This document shows positions 9,601-17,849 of a stretch of DNA of 64,000 nt, one piece after another. This DNA comes from JADHUC01 sp964623055 (GTDB lineage: Bacteria; Planctomycetota; Planctomycetia; Pirellulales; Pirellulaceae), in the NCBI GenBank assembly GCA_964623055.1, contig CAZURK010000048.1:3171-67170 (forward strand). Reading direction: 5' to 3'. The notes beneath the pieces were generated by a model. The model saw only the letters and a list, made by a program, of their open reading frames with translations, was not told where the DNA came from and made no database searches. Numbering within the stretch: the first letter of the stretch is position 1; every line of letters begins with the position of its first letter. The position numbers and the translations under genes are program-made.

Positions 9601-9679
9601 CACACGTGGTGAGCGCTGCCTGCACCATCAAGATGGATGCACAAGCACGCAGGGCAACTCCCAAATTGTTTGACCACAT
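6632..9679 (-). CDS. Secreted PcRGLX/YetA-like protein (exo-rhamnogalacturonan lyase type) with C-terminal LamG domain
   Basis: A 1015-residue protein. The start at ATG 9679 gives a signal-type leader (ALRACASILMVQAALT); the frame is open further upstream but that stretch is repeat-derived and overlaps the preceding gene. Residues about 35-330 match the N-terminal beta domain of the PcRGLX/YetA-type family (SGVPFSKGVLAPNE, ILACWPDGSVRWLLVQFLAD, VVDTGAIQATVSKSD). Residues about 400-740 look like an alpha/alpha barrel with repeated Tyr-rich helices (LYARSGDRDYYNFAVASNQH, YYFTGDERTLEAVRMI). Residues about 800-1010 are a LamG/concanavalin-like module (YARLPAPTEMLRGPGSIEFW, KLRVKLYLDGKEQ). Characterised relatives act on rhamnogalacturonan, hence a pectin-like substrate is likely; activity is inferred. 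Confidence 0.7.
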   Translation of the reverse strand: MWSNNLGVALRACASILMVQAALTTCEPRSQAAAPPDVKLILGDRLGARRVTEAVCSGVPFSKGVLAPNEPMHIQTRDGKAVPTQTRILACWPDGSVRWLLVQFLADCSPNAEAEYFLKHGPGPASAATLSVRDGADRVVVDTGAIQATVSKSDLTVLDDVWRVEDGSKKRVLAGGTPMVFEVDGGVAHSSPNVRPELVAVEEEGPVRATIRVVGWLEGPDGKQLYRLDTRLRFYAGQSYVQGDYTFVCLGKPDVHNVKEIRMELRPEIGPAPRFVLPGGCEGELAGDRPALITVDREMVCRTGVGDDLEISQKPLAGWATVAGAESGLGVAIRDFRHLNPKAIELSRGRVALALWSPRAGEVLRLGRTRAKTHRILFDFRSAGDVASPDRLRAFQEPLIVTTTPEYLCSTDALGTLSPAGAPQTAAYDKVVKGMFRTLRNQRETLPLENGMLHYGDYYHGGYGNKATRGDLEYDTAHACFLLYARSGDRDYYNFAVASNQHFIDMDVNQENGQQRFHGYGDRAESHEAPTTGLEWGHVFTDGPVDAYYFTGDERTLEAVRMIADVTATIADGEGFGRIRGIFAGAERQLGWPLAALCRAYEVTGDKRYLDASAKVVEYVKGYAEDPPVAYQEGKWWRSWMMDGCKPFMVGALYDGLSAYYAITGDEEVRECVVTGLDWLIDHMWHPETGGFVYEFNAMNRGHRHESLTSLNMLVVDAFRFGYEMTGDPRYLSVATRAFWSRVQEMTADVDGKQFSQDTRTAPFTAAHFYRNDITSDNLPPAPRPVKQEDDPPIVQPRAEMLLKAAFEGNLDYETPRGSASGTEVGEISFVTGKDGRAVRVGAGGYARLPAPTEMLRGPGSIEFWLRLHFKKRPSSPGQRAVFHVEGETPLIDTLGACTIYGDLRIRMKDHVGCLNGTAEGDITAWEPNEWHHVVVTWDKLRVKLYLDGKEQTRGGEGATAWDGVAHFPAGQQTKINLGWRFGNWFCPCDIDSLTVYGRALTAKEIAVRAADTTQ

Positions 9680-9739
9680 CACTCTGCCCCCGTCCGCTGA
9701 GGTCCAACACTCCATCATTCCGCCACTCCAGTTTCCTCG

Positions 9740-9840
9740 TTCCCAAGCTCCGGGACGCTCTTTCTGGAAGTTCCAGCTTCCTGTGACGCGAAGCAGAGCT
9801 TCGCGAACTAGGTTGCCAAGCCGGAGCTTGGCAACCAGCA
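9740..9840. repeat. REP-like palindrome cluster
   Basis: This spacer holds small perfect hairpins: GCGAAGC / GCTTCGC with a 3-base loop (9788-9804) and GTTGCCAAGC / GCTTGGCAAC with a 4-base loop (9812-9835). A degenerate GTTCCCAAGCTCCGGGA-type word lies just before them. The set resembles dispersed palindromic spacer elements known from planctomycete genomes; no transposase is present. Confidence 0.6.
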
Positions 9841-9855
9841 AACCAGGAGTCTGGG

Positions 9856-11340
9856 TCACTTTTCGCTCGCCCGTCCCAGATACGTCGGGTATTGCCAGAC
9901 GAAGCCCTTTTGGCGACGGTACGGTTTTGGAATCGCATCGTGCTCGGCAGTGAGTCTTGCCAGCATTTTGGGATCCGCCAGCGGATCTTGCGTGCGTTGC
10001 TGCCACTGGCGGAGAGCATCCTGCAGTCGTGTCTTGACCGTCGCCAGTTTCGGATCGTCTGCTCGGTTATGCATTTCGTAGGGATCGCTTTCCAGGTCAT
10101 ACAGCTCGATGGGCGGTGCGTCGGACCATGTTGAATAGATTCGGCACACCTCAGCAGTCGCTGCCGTGACATCTGCTTTGGACACGTACGACGGCTGAGC
10201 GGACGAGGTGCAAACCTCGGCCACAGGATTGGGGCGATCCTGTAGCAGGTTAACAATCAGCTTATAGCGGTCGTCCCGTACCGTTCGTTGCGGGAAGTAC
10301 AGAGGCGGGTAATGCCCGTGATATTCGCTGAACAGAAACTCTCGCCATTTCAGATTGTCCTTTGTCATCAGGGGCATCAGAGAACGGCCTGCCGAAAGGG
10401 ACGGGCGTTTCGCTCCTGTAGCTTCCAGGATGGTCGGCACTAAGTCGACAGTGCTGACCAACTCACTGCGTGTCGCTCCGCTCGGAACGTGTCCGGGAAA
10501 ACGGCAAAGCAACGGAACTCGCAGACTGGACTCATAGCTGGCCAGTTTCCCTCGCGGAAACTGAGCTCCGTGGTCGCCGAGGTAGAAGACGAGCGTCTTG
10601 TCCGTCGCACCGGCACGGTCGAGGGCACTGAGGAGCATCCCGACGCCCGTGTCCATCCGCATCATACAGTTGTAGTAGTCGGCTTGACTTTCTCGCAGTC
10701 CAGGAGTGTCCAGGCCGATCCAGGGCAACGGCCGAACATCGTCGCCCGAAAGCGGAGATTTCGGCAGGCCGTGCTGCTGTCGAAGGAATGGCAGGTGGGC
10801 GTCGGAGTAATTGACCATCAGGAAGAACGGCGAATCGGAAGCCGTGAAGAACTCAGAGGCCAATTCGGCCACTCGCTCGACGTCCCGGCGCGCGAATGTA
10901 TTACATCGCGAGACATTCGGACGGAAATCGAATGGAAACGCAGATTCAGGATTCACGTGAAGCTTGCCGATCAATCCGGTGCGGTAGCTGTGCTCCTTGA
11001 GAAGACTCGCAAGGTTCGGCGTCTGGGCAAACATCCGGTAGTGATGCGTGGCCAGGCCGATTTGTCCGTTCTGATGCGGATAGAGACCGGTGAGTATGCT
11101 GCTGCGCGACTCACTGCAGCTTGCGGTGGCGACGAACGCCCGCTCGAATCGAACGCCCTCGGCGGCCAAGCGATCCAGGTTCGGAGTTATGACGTACGGA
11201 TCGCCATAGCATCCGAGTTCCGGGCCGTTGTCTTCCGACGTGATCAGCAGGACATTCGGACGAGCGGTTGCGAGTTTGGGATCTTGCGCCGTTGCCTGGA
11301 AAACGAAGAGATGGGAACTGAGCAGCAAAGTGACAACCAT
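9856..11340 (-). CDS. Secreted sulfatase 1, N-sulfoglucosamine sulfohydrolase-like, with variant Cys motif
   Basis: A 494-residue protein. ATG 11340 has AAGGAG 7 bases upstream and begins a signal peptide (VTLLLSSHLFVFQATAQ); the open frame further upstream overlaps another gene. It is a family S1 sulfatase: metal-binding start (NVLLITSEDNGPELGCYGD), catalytic Cys at residue 75, then LTGLYPHQNGQIGL and GLIGKLHVNPES, and the second metal site FYLGDHGAQFPRGK. The pattern around HQNG and GKLHV is close to heparan N-sulfatase (SGSH) proteins. The formylglycine motif reads C-S-E-S-R instead of C-x-P/A-S-R, so the Pro needed by most formylglycine-generating enzymes is Glu. It is probably exported and acts on sulfated sugars, if maturation occurs. 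Confidence 0.85.
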   Translation of the reverse strand: MVVTLLLSSHLFVFQATAQDPKLATARPNVLLITSEDNGPELGCYGDPYVITPNLDRLAAEGVRFERAFVATASCSESRSSILTGLYPHQNGQIGLATHHYRMFAQTPNLASLLKEHSYRTGLIGKLHVNPESAFPFDFRPNVSRCNTFARRDVERVAELASEFFTASDSPFFLMVNYSDAHLPFLRQQHGLPKSPLSGDDVRPLPWIGLDTPGLRESQADYYNCMMRMDTGVGMLLSALDRAGATDKTLVFYLGDHGAQFPRGKLASYESSLRVPLLCRFPGHVPSGATRSELVSTVDLVPTILEATGAKRPSLSAGRSLMPLMTKDNLKWREFLFSEYHGHYPPLYFPQRTVRDDRYKLIVNLLQDRPNPVAEVCTSSAQPSYVSKADVTAATAEVCRIYSTWSDAPPIELYDLESDPYEMHNRADDPKLATVKTRLQDALRQWQQRTQDPLADPKMLARLTAEHDAIPKPYRRQKGFVWQYPTYLGRASEK

Positions 11341-11423
11341 TTGTCGTCTCCTTGGATTCGTTGGTTCGTTCGATCCTGGATTGCGGATCACCTGGCTCAA
11401 ACAAACAGAGATTGTACAGTTTT

Positions 11424-11963
11424 CTACTGCACCCAACCCACCTGAAGCATTCCGAGCGTTGATAATGACAAAACCGCATACGAGGTAATACTGAGAAGAC
11501 CGGCGGACGCAAGAATGCACGACTTGCTGGGGCGTTGTTTTCGGAAAAACACCCAGACGAGGAAGATGTTGGCGGCAACACCAACTCCGAAAAGGAGAAG
11601 AGGCGCCCAAAAAATCGCCCACGCCGAGTCGGGACTCCACATAACCCACGGCGCCGTCAAGAGGATCGCGATGCCGGGAATTGACTCCGCCGCTTTTGAG
11701 GCAAGGAAAGCAACACCCGCTCGCCACAGGTTACCAAGCGTTTTTCTGTTTGAGACCATGTATCGGAGAATCGCCGCCTGAATCCCGATCGCAACGAGAA
11801 CTGGCAGGAATGCAACGGGCGTAACCGAAGGCAGGATGACCGCGTACGGCCCCAAAGCGAAGTATGCGGGATGGAGCGCATGCGCATGGCAGACGGACGG
11901 AGTCGCAATGCTCACAACAAGGAAGGCGAGAACAGTCACAGTCCATCGCTTCATGCCAGCCAT
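11424..11963 (-). CDS. Small polytopic membrane protein, function unknown
   Basis: A 179-residue protein starting at ATG 11963 (a second ATG lies three codons in). The first 26 residues resemble a signal sequence (WTVTVLAFLVVSIATPSVCHA). Four further hydrophobic segments follow (ILPSVTPVAFLPVLVAIGIQ; GIAILLTAPWVMW; IFWAPLLLFGVGVAANIFLV; AGLLSITSYAVLSLSTLGML), so it is probably an inner-membrane protein. No family is recognised and no catalytic residues stand out. It lies 83 bases upstream of sulfatase 1 on the same strand, close enough for co-transcription, but nothing links the functions. Confidence 0.6.
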   Translation of the reverse strand: MAGMKRWTVTVLAFLVVSIATPSVCHAHALHPAYFALGPYAVILPSVTPVAFLPVLVAIGIQAAILRYMVSNRKTLGNLWRAGVAFLASKAAESIPGIAILLTAPWVMWSPDSAWAIFWAPLLLFGVGVAANIFLVWVFFRKQRPSKSCILASAGLLSITSYAVLSLSTLGMLQVGWVQ

Positions 11964-12127
11964 CTTTTCCCAAAGCCAATCTTACCCGGCGGGTGGCACG
12001 GCCGTCACCGCCCGTGCCGAAGGATTACGGTTTGAACAGCCATTGATTGTACCAACACCACCGCCGTCTGTACTACGCCGAAGGTGACTTGCCTTGCGGC
12101 CGTGCCGTGTTGTGTGCCGCCCGACCT

Positions 12128-12595
12128 TCATGGCAGAGCAGCTCGCACGAAATCCCCAACTGTGCGACCCTCGCGGGCAATCTCCAGGATGCCATCGCCG
12201 TCAATCAAGATCGGAAGATGCTGTTTGATGTAGCAACAGAGTTCCCACCACGGCATCTCGTTCCATGCCGACAACAGCAGAAATCCGAACGGATCATTTG
12301 GAATGAAATGATGGTTCGGCCATTCAATGTGTTCAGCAACCAACTTGAGTAATCTCTCAGTGTCGTCTGGATAATCTTCCCAGAGTTGGATCGGAGACTC
12401 TGGTCGACTTTCGAGCTGAGCTGACACGACTGCCCGTGCTGGCGGCGGTGCATAGTAGAGTCTCAACCGGCAATTACGAGTGATCCACTTTGTCGCGCGA
12501 GTGAAACGGGAATCATCTGGTGTCGGCAGATAGGGGTCTGGCAACGCGTCAACGTCTACATGAATCGGTTCGTATTCGTGAATCGCTGCTGGCAT
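12128..12595 (-). CDS. Hypothetical cytoplasmic protein
   Basis: A 155-residue protein without signal peptide or membrane segments. ATG 12595 is preferred over a GTG four codons upstream; neither has a strong ribosome-binding site. The sequence is well composed, with Trp- and Pro-rich patches (EHIEWPNHHFIPNDPFGFLL, AWNEMPWWELCCYIKQHLP) and a C-terminal helix, which suggests a real folded protein, but I do not recognise the family. It has no clear operon partner: the next upstream gene on the strand ends 180 bases away. Confidence 0.5.
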   Translation of the reverse strand: MPAAIHEYEPIHVDVDALPDPYLPTPDDSRFTRATKWITRNCRLRLYYAPPPARAVVSAQLESRPESPIQLWEDYPDDTERLLKLVAEHIEWPNHHFIPNDPFGFLLLSAWNEMPWWELCCYIKQHLPILIDGDGILEIAREGRTVGDFVRAALP

Positions 12596-12775
12596 CGCCT
12601 GGAGCACACAACAAGCTTACGGTCGTCATCATGTCGGCAAGTCTAGTCACGTGAGGCTATCTGGACTTACCGATCCCTCTGCATTCTTCAATATCTTCCA
12701 AGTGCCACCTGGAATCAAGCAGAACTCATGTTTGTGCAGTGAGCCGACGCCGGGGCTATGGAAACGGACCGATTC

Positions 12776-14818
12776 TTATGGCAGGCCATTGAGCCCGATC
12801 TTGTCGATAGGGATCGGTTGGAAGCCGGGAGTTTTCTGCCAAAGGGTTGGGAGTTTGGAGAGATCGAACTTCTTGGTCGATCCTTCAGTGGGGAGGAACG
12901 GAAAGTCCTCCATGCTCCACTCCGGGTTGTTTTCCCGGTCGAGCCATTCTTCCTGGATGCCCTTCGACAACGCGAACGCTCTCTTGCAGCCGACCAGGAT
13001 GTTATCGTGTATCGTGTTGCCCAGCGGCATCAGCGGGTTGTTGTCCAACACCGTGGCCAATCGCGGGTACCGCTCGCTCCAAAGCGGCGACTGGTAGCCG
13101 ACCTGCTCGCACTTGGCCAGGAGATTCCAGGAGCCGGGTTTGTCGAGGGTTATCCCTCGGGGACCTCGGGCGTCGACGTGAATGCCGATCGGCAGGTCGA
13201 TGAAGATGTTTCCTCGAATCACGTTATCGCGACCCCCGCCCAACAGCACGCCGCGACCGACGCCGCCCAGTACGATGTTGCCCACCACCGTGTCGCCGCT
13301 GTCGCAATCGTCCAGGTAGATCGCCGACGATCCGTGACCCGCATTGTTCGCGTTGTCGTGGATGTAGTTCCACCGCACGGTGTTGCCGCGACTGGACCAA
13401 TCGCGACCGGTATAGAACACGCCGACGTCGGAATAGTGAATGCAGACATTGTGAATCTCGTTCAACTCCAGAACGTGCTCGTTTCCGCCGTACGAAACGG
13501 CACCGGTCGGACCGTGGTGCATCAGATTGTTGGCAATTCGATTACCACAACCGCCCATCGTAATGGCACGGCCTCCCTGCCAGTCCAGTCGACCAACATG
13601 GTGGATGTGACAGCCGACAACCGAACATTTTCCAGGAGTGAGCGTTTTGCGATCTCCGCCGTAGACGCTAATTCCGTACGATGCGGTTCGCGTCACTTCG
13701 CAGCGAACCGCGTCGACATGGGTGCCGTTCAGTCTGACTCCGCTCTTACCCATGTTGCGGACCAGGCAATTCTCGATCCGGGAATGCCGGCAGTTGTTCA
13801 ATTGGACACCCATGTCCCGACCGTTCTCGATCGTCAGATCGCGAATCACCAAATGGGAAACACCGTCGGCCCGAATCAGAGGCTTCGGGCATAGGGTCAG
13901 TCGAACCGGTTTGTTCGTGACGTCGCCCGGCGGCCAAAAGTACAGCCGGTTGTTCTTGCGATCCAGGTAGTATTCGCCCGGCCGGTCGAGTTCCTCGAAA
14001 ACGTGTAAGGCGTAGAAGCGGCGTTTTGAGTGTTGTTGCCAGGGCGAACCGATGCCATAAGCATGTTTCACCGCCAGGCGCAACTCGCCGGTCTCCGGAT
14101 CGTAGGTCGCCGCCTTCAACGCCTCGTCCGACCAGTCGTAACACCAGAAGCCATGCAGCCAGACGCCGCGGTCAAAGTTCCAACGCTTCGCTCGATCATT
14201 GGGAAAACGAAAGGAACCAGGCCGGTAGACCTCTCGCGTCACCCAGTGAATCGGCTTCGACGCGCCGGCATCTATCACCTCGGTGAAGACGGCAAACTCC
14301 TCGTTCGGCCAACGAGCCGATTGCATTGGCTGATCGTCGAACACCACTTCTTCTCGACCATGAGCACGGTGCTGCGCCGGCAGTGCCTCCAGCGACGGGA
14401 AACCTTGGATCTTCAAATCGGCGACCAGCACATGCTGCTTCGCTTCGTCCGAGATCAGGGGTTTGGCCTCCTCAGCAGAGATTGGCCGAAAGTCCTTCAC
14501 GACGCGAGAGCCCGACAATCGAGTCTTGCCCGGCTCGGTCCCTCGAATCACCAGCGGCTGTTCCGCGGTGCCGCCATGCTTGGCATCAAGCACAATACCT
14601 TGTTCCAGGTAGTATTCGCCCGGACCGAGCCAAATCGTGCCCGATCCCGCCCCCTGCATCGCCTCGACGGCCTTTTCGACCGTGGCCAGCGGCTGCGCTT
14701 CCGTGCCGGGATTGGAATCCTCGCCGCCCTTGGAGACATAGACGTCCTTCGCCAGTGCGAGCAGCGGCAACTGCAGAACAAAACACACCACGGCAAGTTG
14801 ATAGACTGATTGACGCAT
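12776..14818 (-). CDS. Secreted right-handed parallel beta-helix protein 1
   Basis: A 680-residue protein. ATG 14818 has GGAG 8 bases upstream. It has a signal peptide (QLAVVCFVLQLPLLALA) and then the typical entry to carbohydrate-active beta-helix proteins (DVYVSKGGEDSNPGTEAQPL, with the LATVEKAVEAM coil). An insert with aromatic residues follows, and from about residue 330 there are many short turns of a right-handed beta-helix rich in Asn/Gly/Ile (SRIENCLVRNMGKSGV, NRIANNLMHHGPTGAV, NTVRWNYIHDNANNAGH). Such folds occur in pectate lyases, polysaccharide lyases and epimerases; no specific activity can be assigned. The N-terminal 108 codons were duplicated into the chimeric relic at 19358-19828, and a full-length relative lies at 55314-57413. 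Confidence 0.8.
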   Translation of the reverse strand: MRQSVYQLAVVCFVLQLPLLALAKDVYVSKGGEDSNPGTEAQPLATVEKAVEAMQGAGSGTIWLGPGEYYLEQGIVLDAKHGGTAEQPLVIRGTEPGKTRLSGSRVVKDFRPISAEEAKPLISDEAKQHVLVADLKIQGFPSLEALPAQHRAHGREEVVFDDQPMQSARWPNEEFAVFTEVIDAGASKPIHWVTREVYRPGSFRFPNDRAKRWNFDRGVWLHGFWCYDWSDEALKAATYDPETGELRLAVKHAYGIGSPWQQHSKRRFYALHVFEELDRPGEYYLDRKNNRLYFWPPGDVTNKPVRLTLCPKPLIRADGVSHLVIRDLTIENGRDMGVQLNNCRHSRIENCLVRNMGKSGVRLNGTHVDAVRCEVTRTASYGISVYGGDRKTLTPGKCSVVGCHIHHVGRLDWQGGRAITMGGCGNRIANNLMHHGPTGAVSYGGNEHVLELNEIHNVCIHYSDVGVFYTGRDWSSRGNTVRWNYIHDNANNAGHGSSAIYLDDCDSGDTVVGNIVLGGVGRGVLLGGGRDNVIRGNIFIDLPIGIHVDARGPRGITLDKPGSWNLLAKCEQVGYQSPLWSERYPRLATVLDNNPLMPLGNTIHDNILVGCKRAFALSKGIQEEWLDRENNPEWSMEDFPFLPTEGSTKKFDLSKLPTLWQKTPGFQPIPIDKIGLNGLP

Positions 14819-15172
14819 TACAGAACTCCAGATGGCGGACTGTGGCCAGCAAAAACGGAAGGCACAATGGAACGGCGCCGCAAAGCAATCCGGCGTGCAG
14901 GCAGTAGAATCTCAGGTCATTCTACCAGTGCACCGGACTTTCGCAAGAAAGCGGACCAGCCAACATTACTCCCGGGCGACACGGGGCTCCGCTTGGCAAG
15001 AAATGTACCTTTGCGGCTTTTTGACTGTCCGGACCCTCTTGCGCATATTCCAAAGGTGAGACACAGGTAAATGGTGGCCGCGTGGTTGATGAAGATGGCA
15101 ATGGCTACCACTCGGGATGGATGTCGGCAATAATGGGCTTTGCCACATACACACGGCGCTGGGAGCCTCGAA
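14819..15172. other. Divergent intergenic region
   Basis: About 350 bases between the minus-strand beta-helix gene and the plus-strand PfkB kinase gene. It must hold both promoters, but none could be picked with confidence. The first 20 or so bases after the beta-helix start match those beyond the chimeric relic at 19829 onward, so the duplication extended slightly into the leader. No gene is seen. Confidence 0.5.
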
Positions 15173-16123
15173 TTGAATCTCCAAAGATCGAGAGTCTTGA
15201 TCGTTGGCACAACTGTCTGGGACGAAGTGTACTTGGTTGAGACGCCTCCCAAATGGGGCGAGAAGACCATCCGGGGGCAACTCCCCAAGGAGTTACCTGG
15301 TGGGATGGCCGCGCGTACCGCTTGGTGCCTTGGCCATTGGGACGAGCGACCGCTGCTGCTGTCAGTCGTGGGTTCTGACCGCGAAGGTAACGCCATCGCC
15401 AACTGGCTGAAAAAGGCGAGGGTGGACGTGGCCCACTTCGAACAGCACGATGGGAAGACGTCACGCTCTTTCATTGTCGTGTCTGGCGGTGGAGAAAGAA
15501 CGCCGTTCATGAGCATGTCGCCGCTGCTGACGAACCAAGGTCTTCCACGACCATTGATCTCACAAATCTGCAGCACCACCAAAATCGCCTTCTTTGACGG
15601 TGCCGGTAACACCGAACTCCAACGACGACTCATTCAGGAACTCGCTGAAAGTGAAGCCGAAGTCATCATCGACATTGAGACAGCCGAATCATCGATCGCC
15701 GACGCGATTCGTTTTACCTCGATCGCCATATTCGCCGAGCAGTATTTTGTTAAACTCTTCGGAGACGAACGCATAAAACAGGCTCGGATAAAACAGGCTC
15801 TCACGCAGCTGGACGTACCCGGTAGGTGTCGACTGGTTGGTTGTACACTTGGGGCAAGAGGCAGTGTCTGGCTGGACAAGCAAAGCAAGGAGGTTATCGC
15901 TGTCGGTGCCTACGAGGATACCAACGTGCGTGACACCACTGGGTGTGGAGATGCCTTCAAAGCAGGCCTGATATACGGCTTGGCTCACAGTTATTCACTG
16001 GAAGACTGCCTGAAATATGCAACAGCCACTGCCTCGTACGTTGCTGAGACGATTGGCTTTCCAGACGTGCCACCGTCGCTTTCTGAAGTCGCGTCACGCG
16101 CGGAACTCGTGAGTCTCTCATAA
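15173..16123 (+). CDS. PfkB-family carbohydrate kinase
   Basis: About 316 residues. The TTG at 15173 is favoured because GGGAG lies 7 bases upstream and it sits just before the first beta strand (SRVLIVGTTVWDEVYLVE); an in-frame TTG at 15140 is the alternative. The family hallmark is the C-terminal ATP/anion-hole signature DTTGCGDAFKAGLIYG with the catalytic Asp, at about residue 258. The Gly-Gly motif of the substrate site (ELPGGMAARTAWCLG) is also present. It is a cytoplasmic sugar kinase of ribokinase type; the exact substrate cannot be read. It converges on a SorC-type regulator that probably senses a phosphosugar, so the two likely serve one small sugar pathway together with the HAD pieces beyond. 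Confidence 0.85.
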   Translation: MNLQRSRVLIVGTTVWDEVYLVETPPKWGEKTIRGQLPKELPGGMAARTAWCLGHWDERPLLLSVVGSDREGNAIANWLKKARVDVAHFEQHDGKTSRSFIVVSGGGERTPFMSMSPLLTNQGLPRPLISQICSTTKIAFFDGAGNTELQRRLIQELAESEAEVIIDIETAESSIADAIRFTSIAIFAEQYFVKLFGDERIKQARIKQALTQLDVPGRCRLVGCTLGARGSVWLDKQSKEVIAVGAYEDTNVRDTTGCGDAFKAGLIYGLAHSYSLEDCLKYATATASYVAETIGFPDVPPSLSEVASRAELVSLS

Positions 16124-16211
16124 TAGCCCTGTTGACCCTCAGAAAGCGAATTGTCCACCCTCACCGATTGGCGCGTGCTGAGCCTAAAGTAATGTGTGAC
16201 GCGCTGCGCGA

Positions 16212-17450
16212 TCAGCCGTTCTTCAGGCGAAGAACTTCCGTGCAAACAGCGAAGTCACAGATAAGGTGATTGACAAGTCGAGGAGTCTCAAGCGCCGCCT
16301 TGAGTGCCACTGCCCGCTCTTTTCCGATCGCAACAATCAGATTTCCGAGGCCATCCTGTCCCTTGGCTTCGGCCTGTTCAAAGTTTCGCTCGAAATCTTG
16401 GTACGTTGGACCAATGAAAGATGATGCCAGCGCACTACGACCGACTCTGCCACCACGGTACAGGATGACCCCGCTGACATCGCCATCGGCCTCGCGCAGC
16501 GCTTTGTCCGCTAGCCTGAATAGCCGTTTTTCGCCTTCTGGGTATAGTCGCTGAGAATGCTCTAAGTACGCGATCAAATTGGCACGAGGTCCGATCGATG
16601 AAAGAAGGAGCGATGGTGATTCACTGCCAAGGAGACAATCGCCGCTGCGACGGCCTTCTGTCTGCTCGCGGCCGAAGACTCTCCGAAATCCCTCGTAGAG
16701 CTCAAATGCCTTCAAGACCGCTCGACGTGTCTCCTTCAGAGCCTTCGCCGTATCACGGCTCTCATCGAGAGGGATCCATCCGGGGACATGCCAGAGCATC
16801 TTCTCCTTGGTCCCAAGGGCGCGAGCGAGATCCTCGGCGATAAACGCACTCCAAAACCGCAAAGGGTCGGCTTCGGTATCTTGCGTGTCGCCCTCATTGT
16901 CAAATTGAGAACCGCGCGGGTCCAGCGGTAAGTCACCAACCAGATTGAACACCGTGGCCGATGCTCCGTTTTCTCCGTGCTCCGAAGCGAGAAGGTAGTC
17001 AACGACCCTGCGAATGCTCCGTCCATACGATACGCCAATGGAAAGCCCCGGGGCATTTCGCCGAATCAGTCCTGATATCTTCTCGGCCGCAAAGCGACCA
17101 ACGACATTGCGACAAATGGCCGGAGAGAGTTCGCCGGCGTTGGTGATGACGCTTTCGTTCGGGACAACCCAAATGTTGTCCTCCTGCCGTCCGAGTGTGT
17201 CGCGAAATGCTTCCCGTAGTTGCTTCTCCAACTCTGTCGCTCGCATAAAACGAGCGACGATGTCCGCGGAATCTCCCAACAGGATATTCTTCGTTTCAAC
17301 GAGCCTTCCTGACTGCCTAAGCCGGTACAAAGCTCGACTGATCTCTTCTGCAGAGATTCCGAGAATCTGAGCTATACGCGTCTTCGGGAGTTCCGTCACA
17401 GAATAACTGCCGATCAGCAGGTCGCGTTGCTCGCGGTCGAGTTCAGCCAT
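16212..17450 (-). CDS. SorC-family (sugar-binding) transcriptional regulator
   Basis: A 412-residue protein starting at ATG 17450, with an AGGTG-like site upstream; the longer frame adds an unlikely leader. Residues 1-60 form a helix-turn-helix (LPKTRIAQILGISAEEISRA then LYRLRQSGRLVE). From about residue 75 the protein resembles the phosphosugar-binding domain of SorC/DeoR-type regulators, with the typical SIGVSYGRSIRRVVDYL strand-helix. It is longer than the usual 315-350 residues, with an insertion near GDLPLDPRGSQFDNEGD and an extended C-terminus. It is divergent from the HAD genes starting at 17616, and the 165-base gap carries a promoter and inverted half-sites, so it probably controls that unit and itself. 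The effector is probably a phosphorylated sugar. Confidence 0.7.
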   Translation of the reverse strand: MAELDREQRDLLIGSYSVTELPKTRIAQILGISAEEISRALYRLRQSGRLVETKNILLGDSADIVARFMRATELEKQLREAFRDTLGRQEDNIWVVPNESVITNAGELSPAICRNVVGRFAAEKISGLIRRNAPGLSIGVSYGRSIRRVVDYLLASEHGENGASATVFNLVGDLPLDPRGSQFDNEGDTQDTEADPLRFWSAFIAEDLARALGTKEKMLWHVPGWIPLDESRDTAKALKETRRAVLKAFELYEGFRRVFGREQTEGRRSGDCLLGSESPSLLLSSIGPRANLIAYLEHSQRLYPEGEKRLFRLADKALREADGDVSGVILYRGGRVGRSALASSFIGPTYQDFERNFEQAEAKGQDGLGNLIVAIGKERAVALKAALETPRLVNHLICDFAVCTEVLRLKNG

Positions 17451-17524
17451 ACCTGACACCTCACGAAAAATCTCCACGAATAGCCAAATCATCCCCCTCG
17501 CAATGCTCAATTTCTCCAAAAACG

Positions 17525-17596
17525 ATCAATTCATCCTTGACGTTCCTCGGCTCACTGATATACTGGGAGAACTTGATGTCGCAGCAACGAATTGAT
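17525..17596 (+). promoter_or_regulatory. Predicted promoter with flanking inverted half-sites
   Basis: A sigma70-like promoter reads TTGACG at 17537-17542, a 16-base spacer, and TATACT at 17559-17564, about 50 bases before the ATG at 17616. The word ATCAATTC at 17525-17532 recurs inverted as GAATTGAT at 17589-17596, so the two bracket the promoter. With a SorC-type regulator transcribed away on the other side, these are candidate operator half-sites. The promoter match is seen directly; the operator role is inference. Confidence 0.45.
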
Positions 17597-17615
17597 TCTA
17601 GGGGGGCGGAAACAA

Positions 17616-17849
17616 ATGAGCAATCCGACCGAAAGAGAACGCGTAGGAAAACTCGCGGCCCTGAAGGCCGAGATCGCTGAGCGATTGGCTCGGTATTCGC
17701 GCCCGGAACCGGAAATTGGAGAGGTCTTCGCCGAATTGACTCGACGCGGCATTCCATTCGGTATCGCCACCTCGAGCCCAAGAGCCTTCTGCAGAGAAAT
17801 AGTGCCAATACTGTCACAGGTGCACAAAAGATGGGGAGAACCCAAATGA
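17616..17849 (+). CDS. HAD-type phosphatase, N-terminal piece
   Basis: A 77-residue reading frame starting at ATG 17616 after a G-rich possible ribosome-binding stretch. It ends with a HAD motif II-like strand (GIPFGIATSSPRAFCREI) in which the Thr/Ser pair would bind phosphate. There is no motif I (DxDxT) before it. The stop codon overlaps the next ATG as ATGA at 17846-17849, and the fold clearly continues in that downstream frame (HSKPHPD, then GDHKKDL). So this is either a natural two-piece protein linked by translational coupling, or a single gene broken by a frameshift or sequencing error. Confidence 0.55.
   Translation: MSNPTERERVGKLAALKAEIAERLARYSRPEPEIGEVFAELTRRGIPFGIATSSPRAFCREIVPILSQVHKRWGEPK

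Noticed and set aside
9680..10006. N-terminal extension of the PcRGLX-like frame
   Set aside because: It reads through REP-like sequence and overlaps the sulfatase gene; the signal peptide at 9679 marks the true start.
10489..11445. Plus-strand frame of 318 codons
   Set aside because: Antisense shadow of sulfatase 1.
12758..13894. Plus-strand frame of 378 codons
   Set aside because: Antisense shadow of the beta-helix gene; repetitive Val/His composition mirrors the beta-helix codons.
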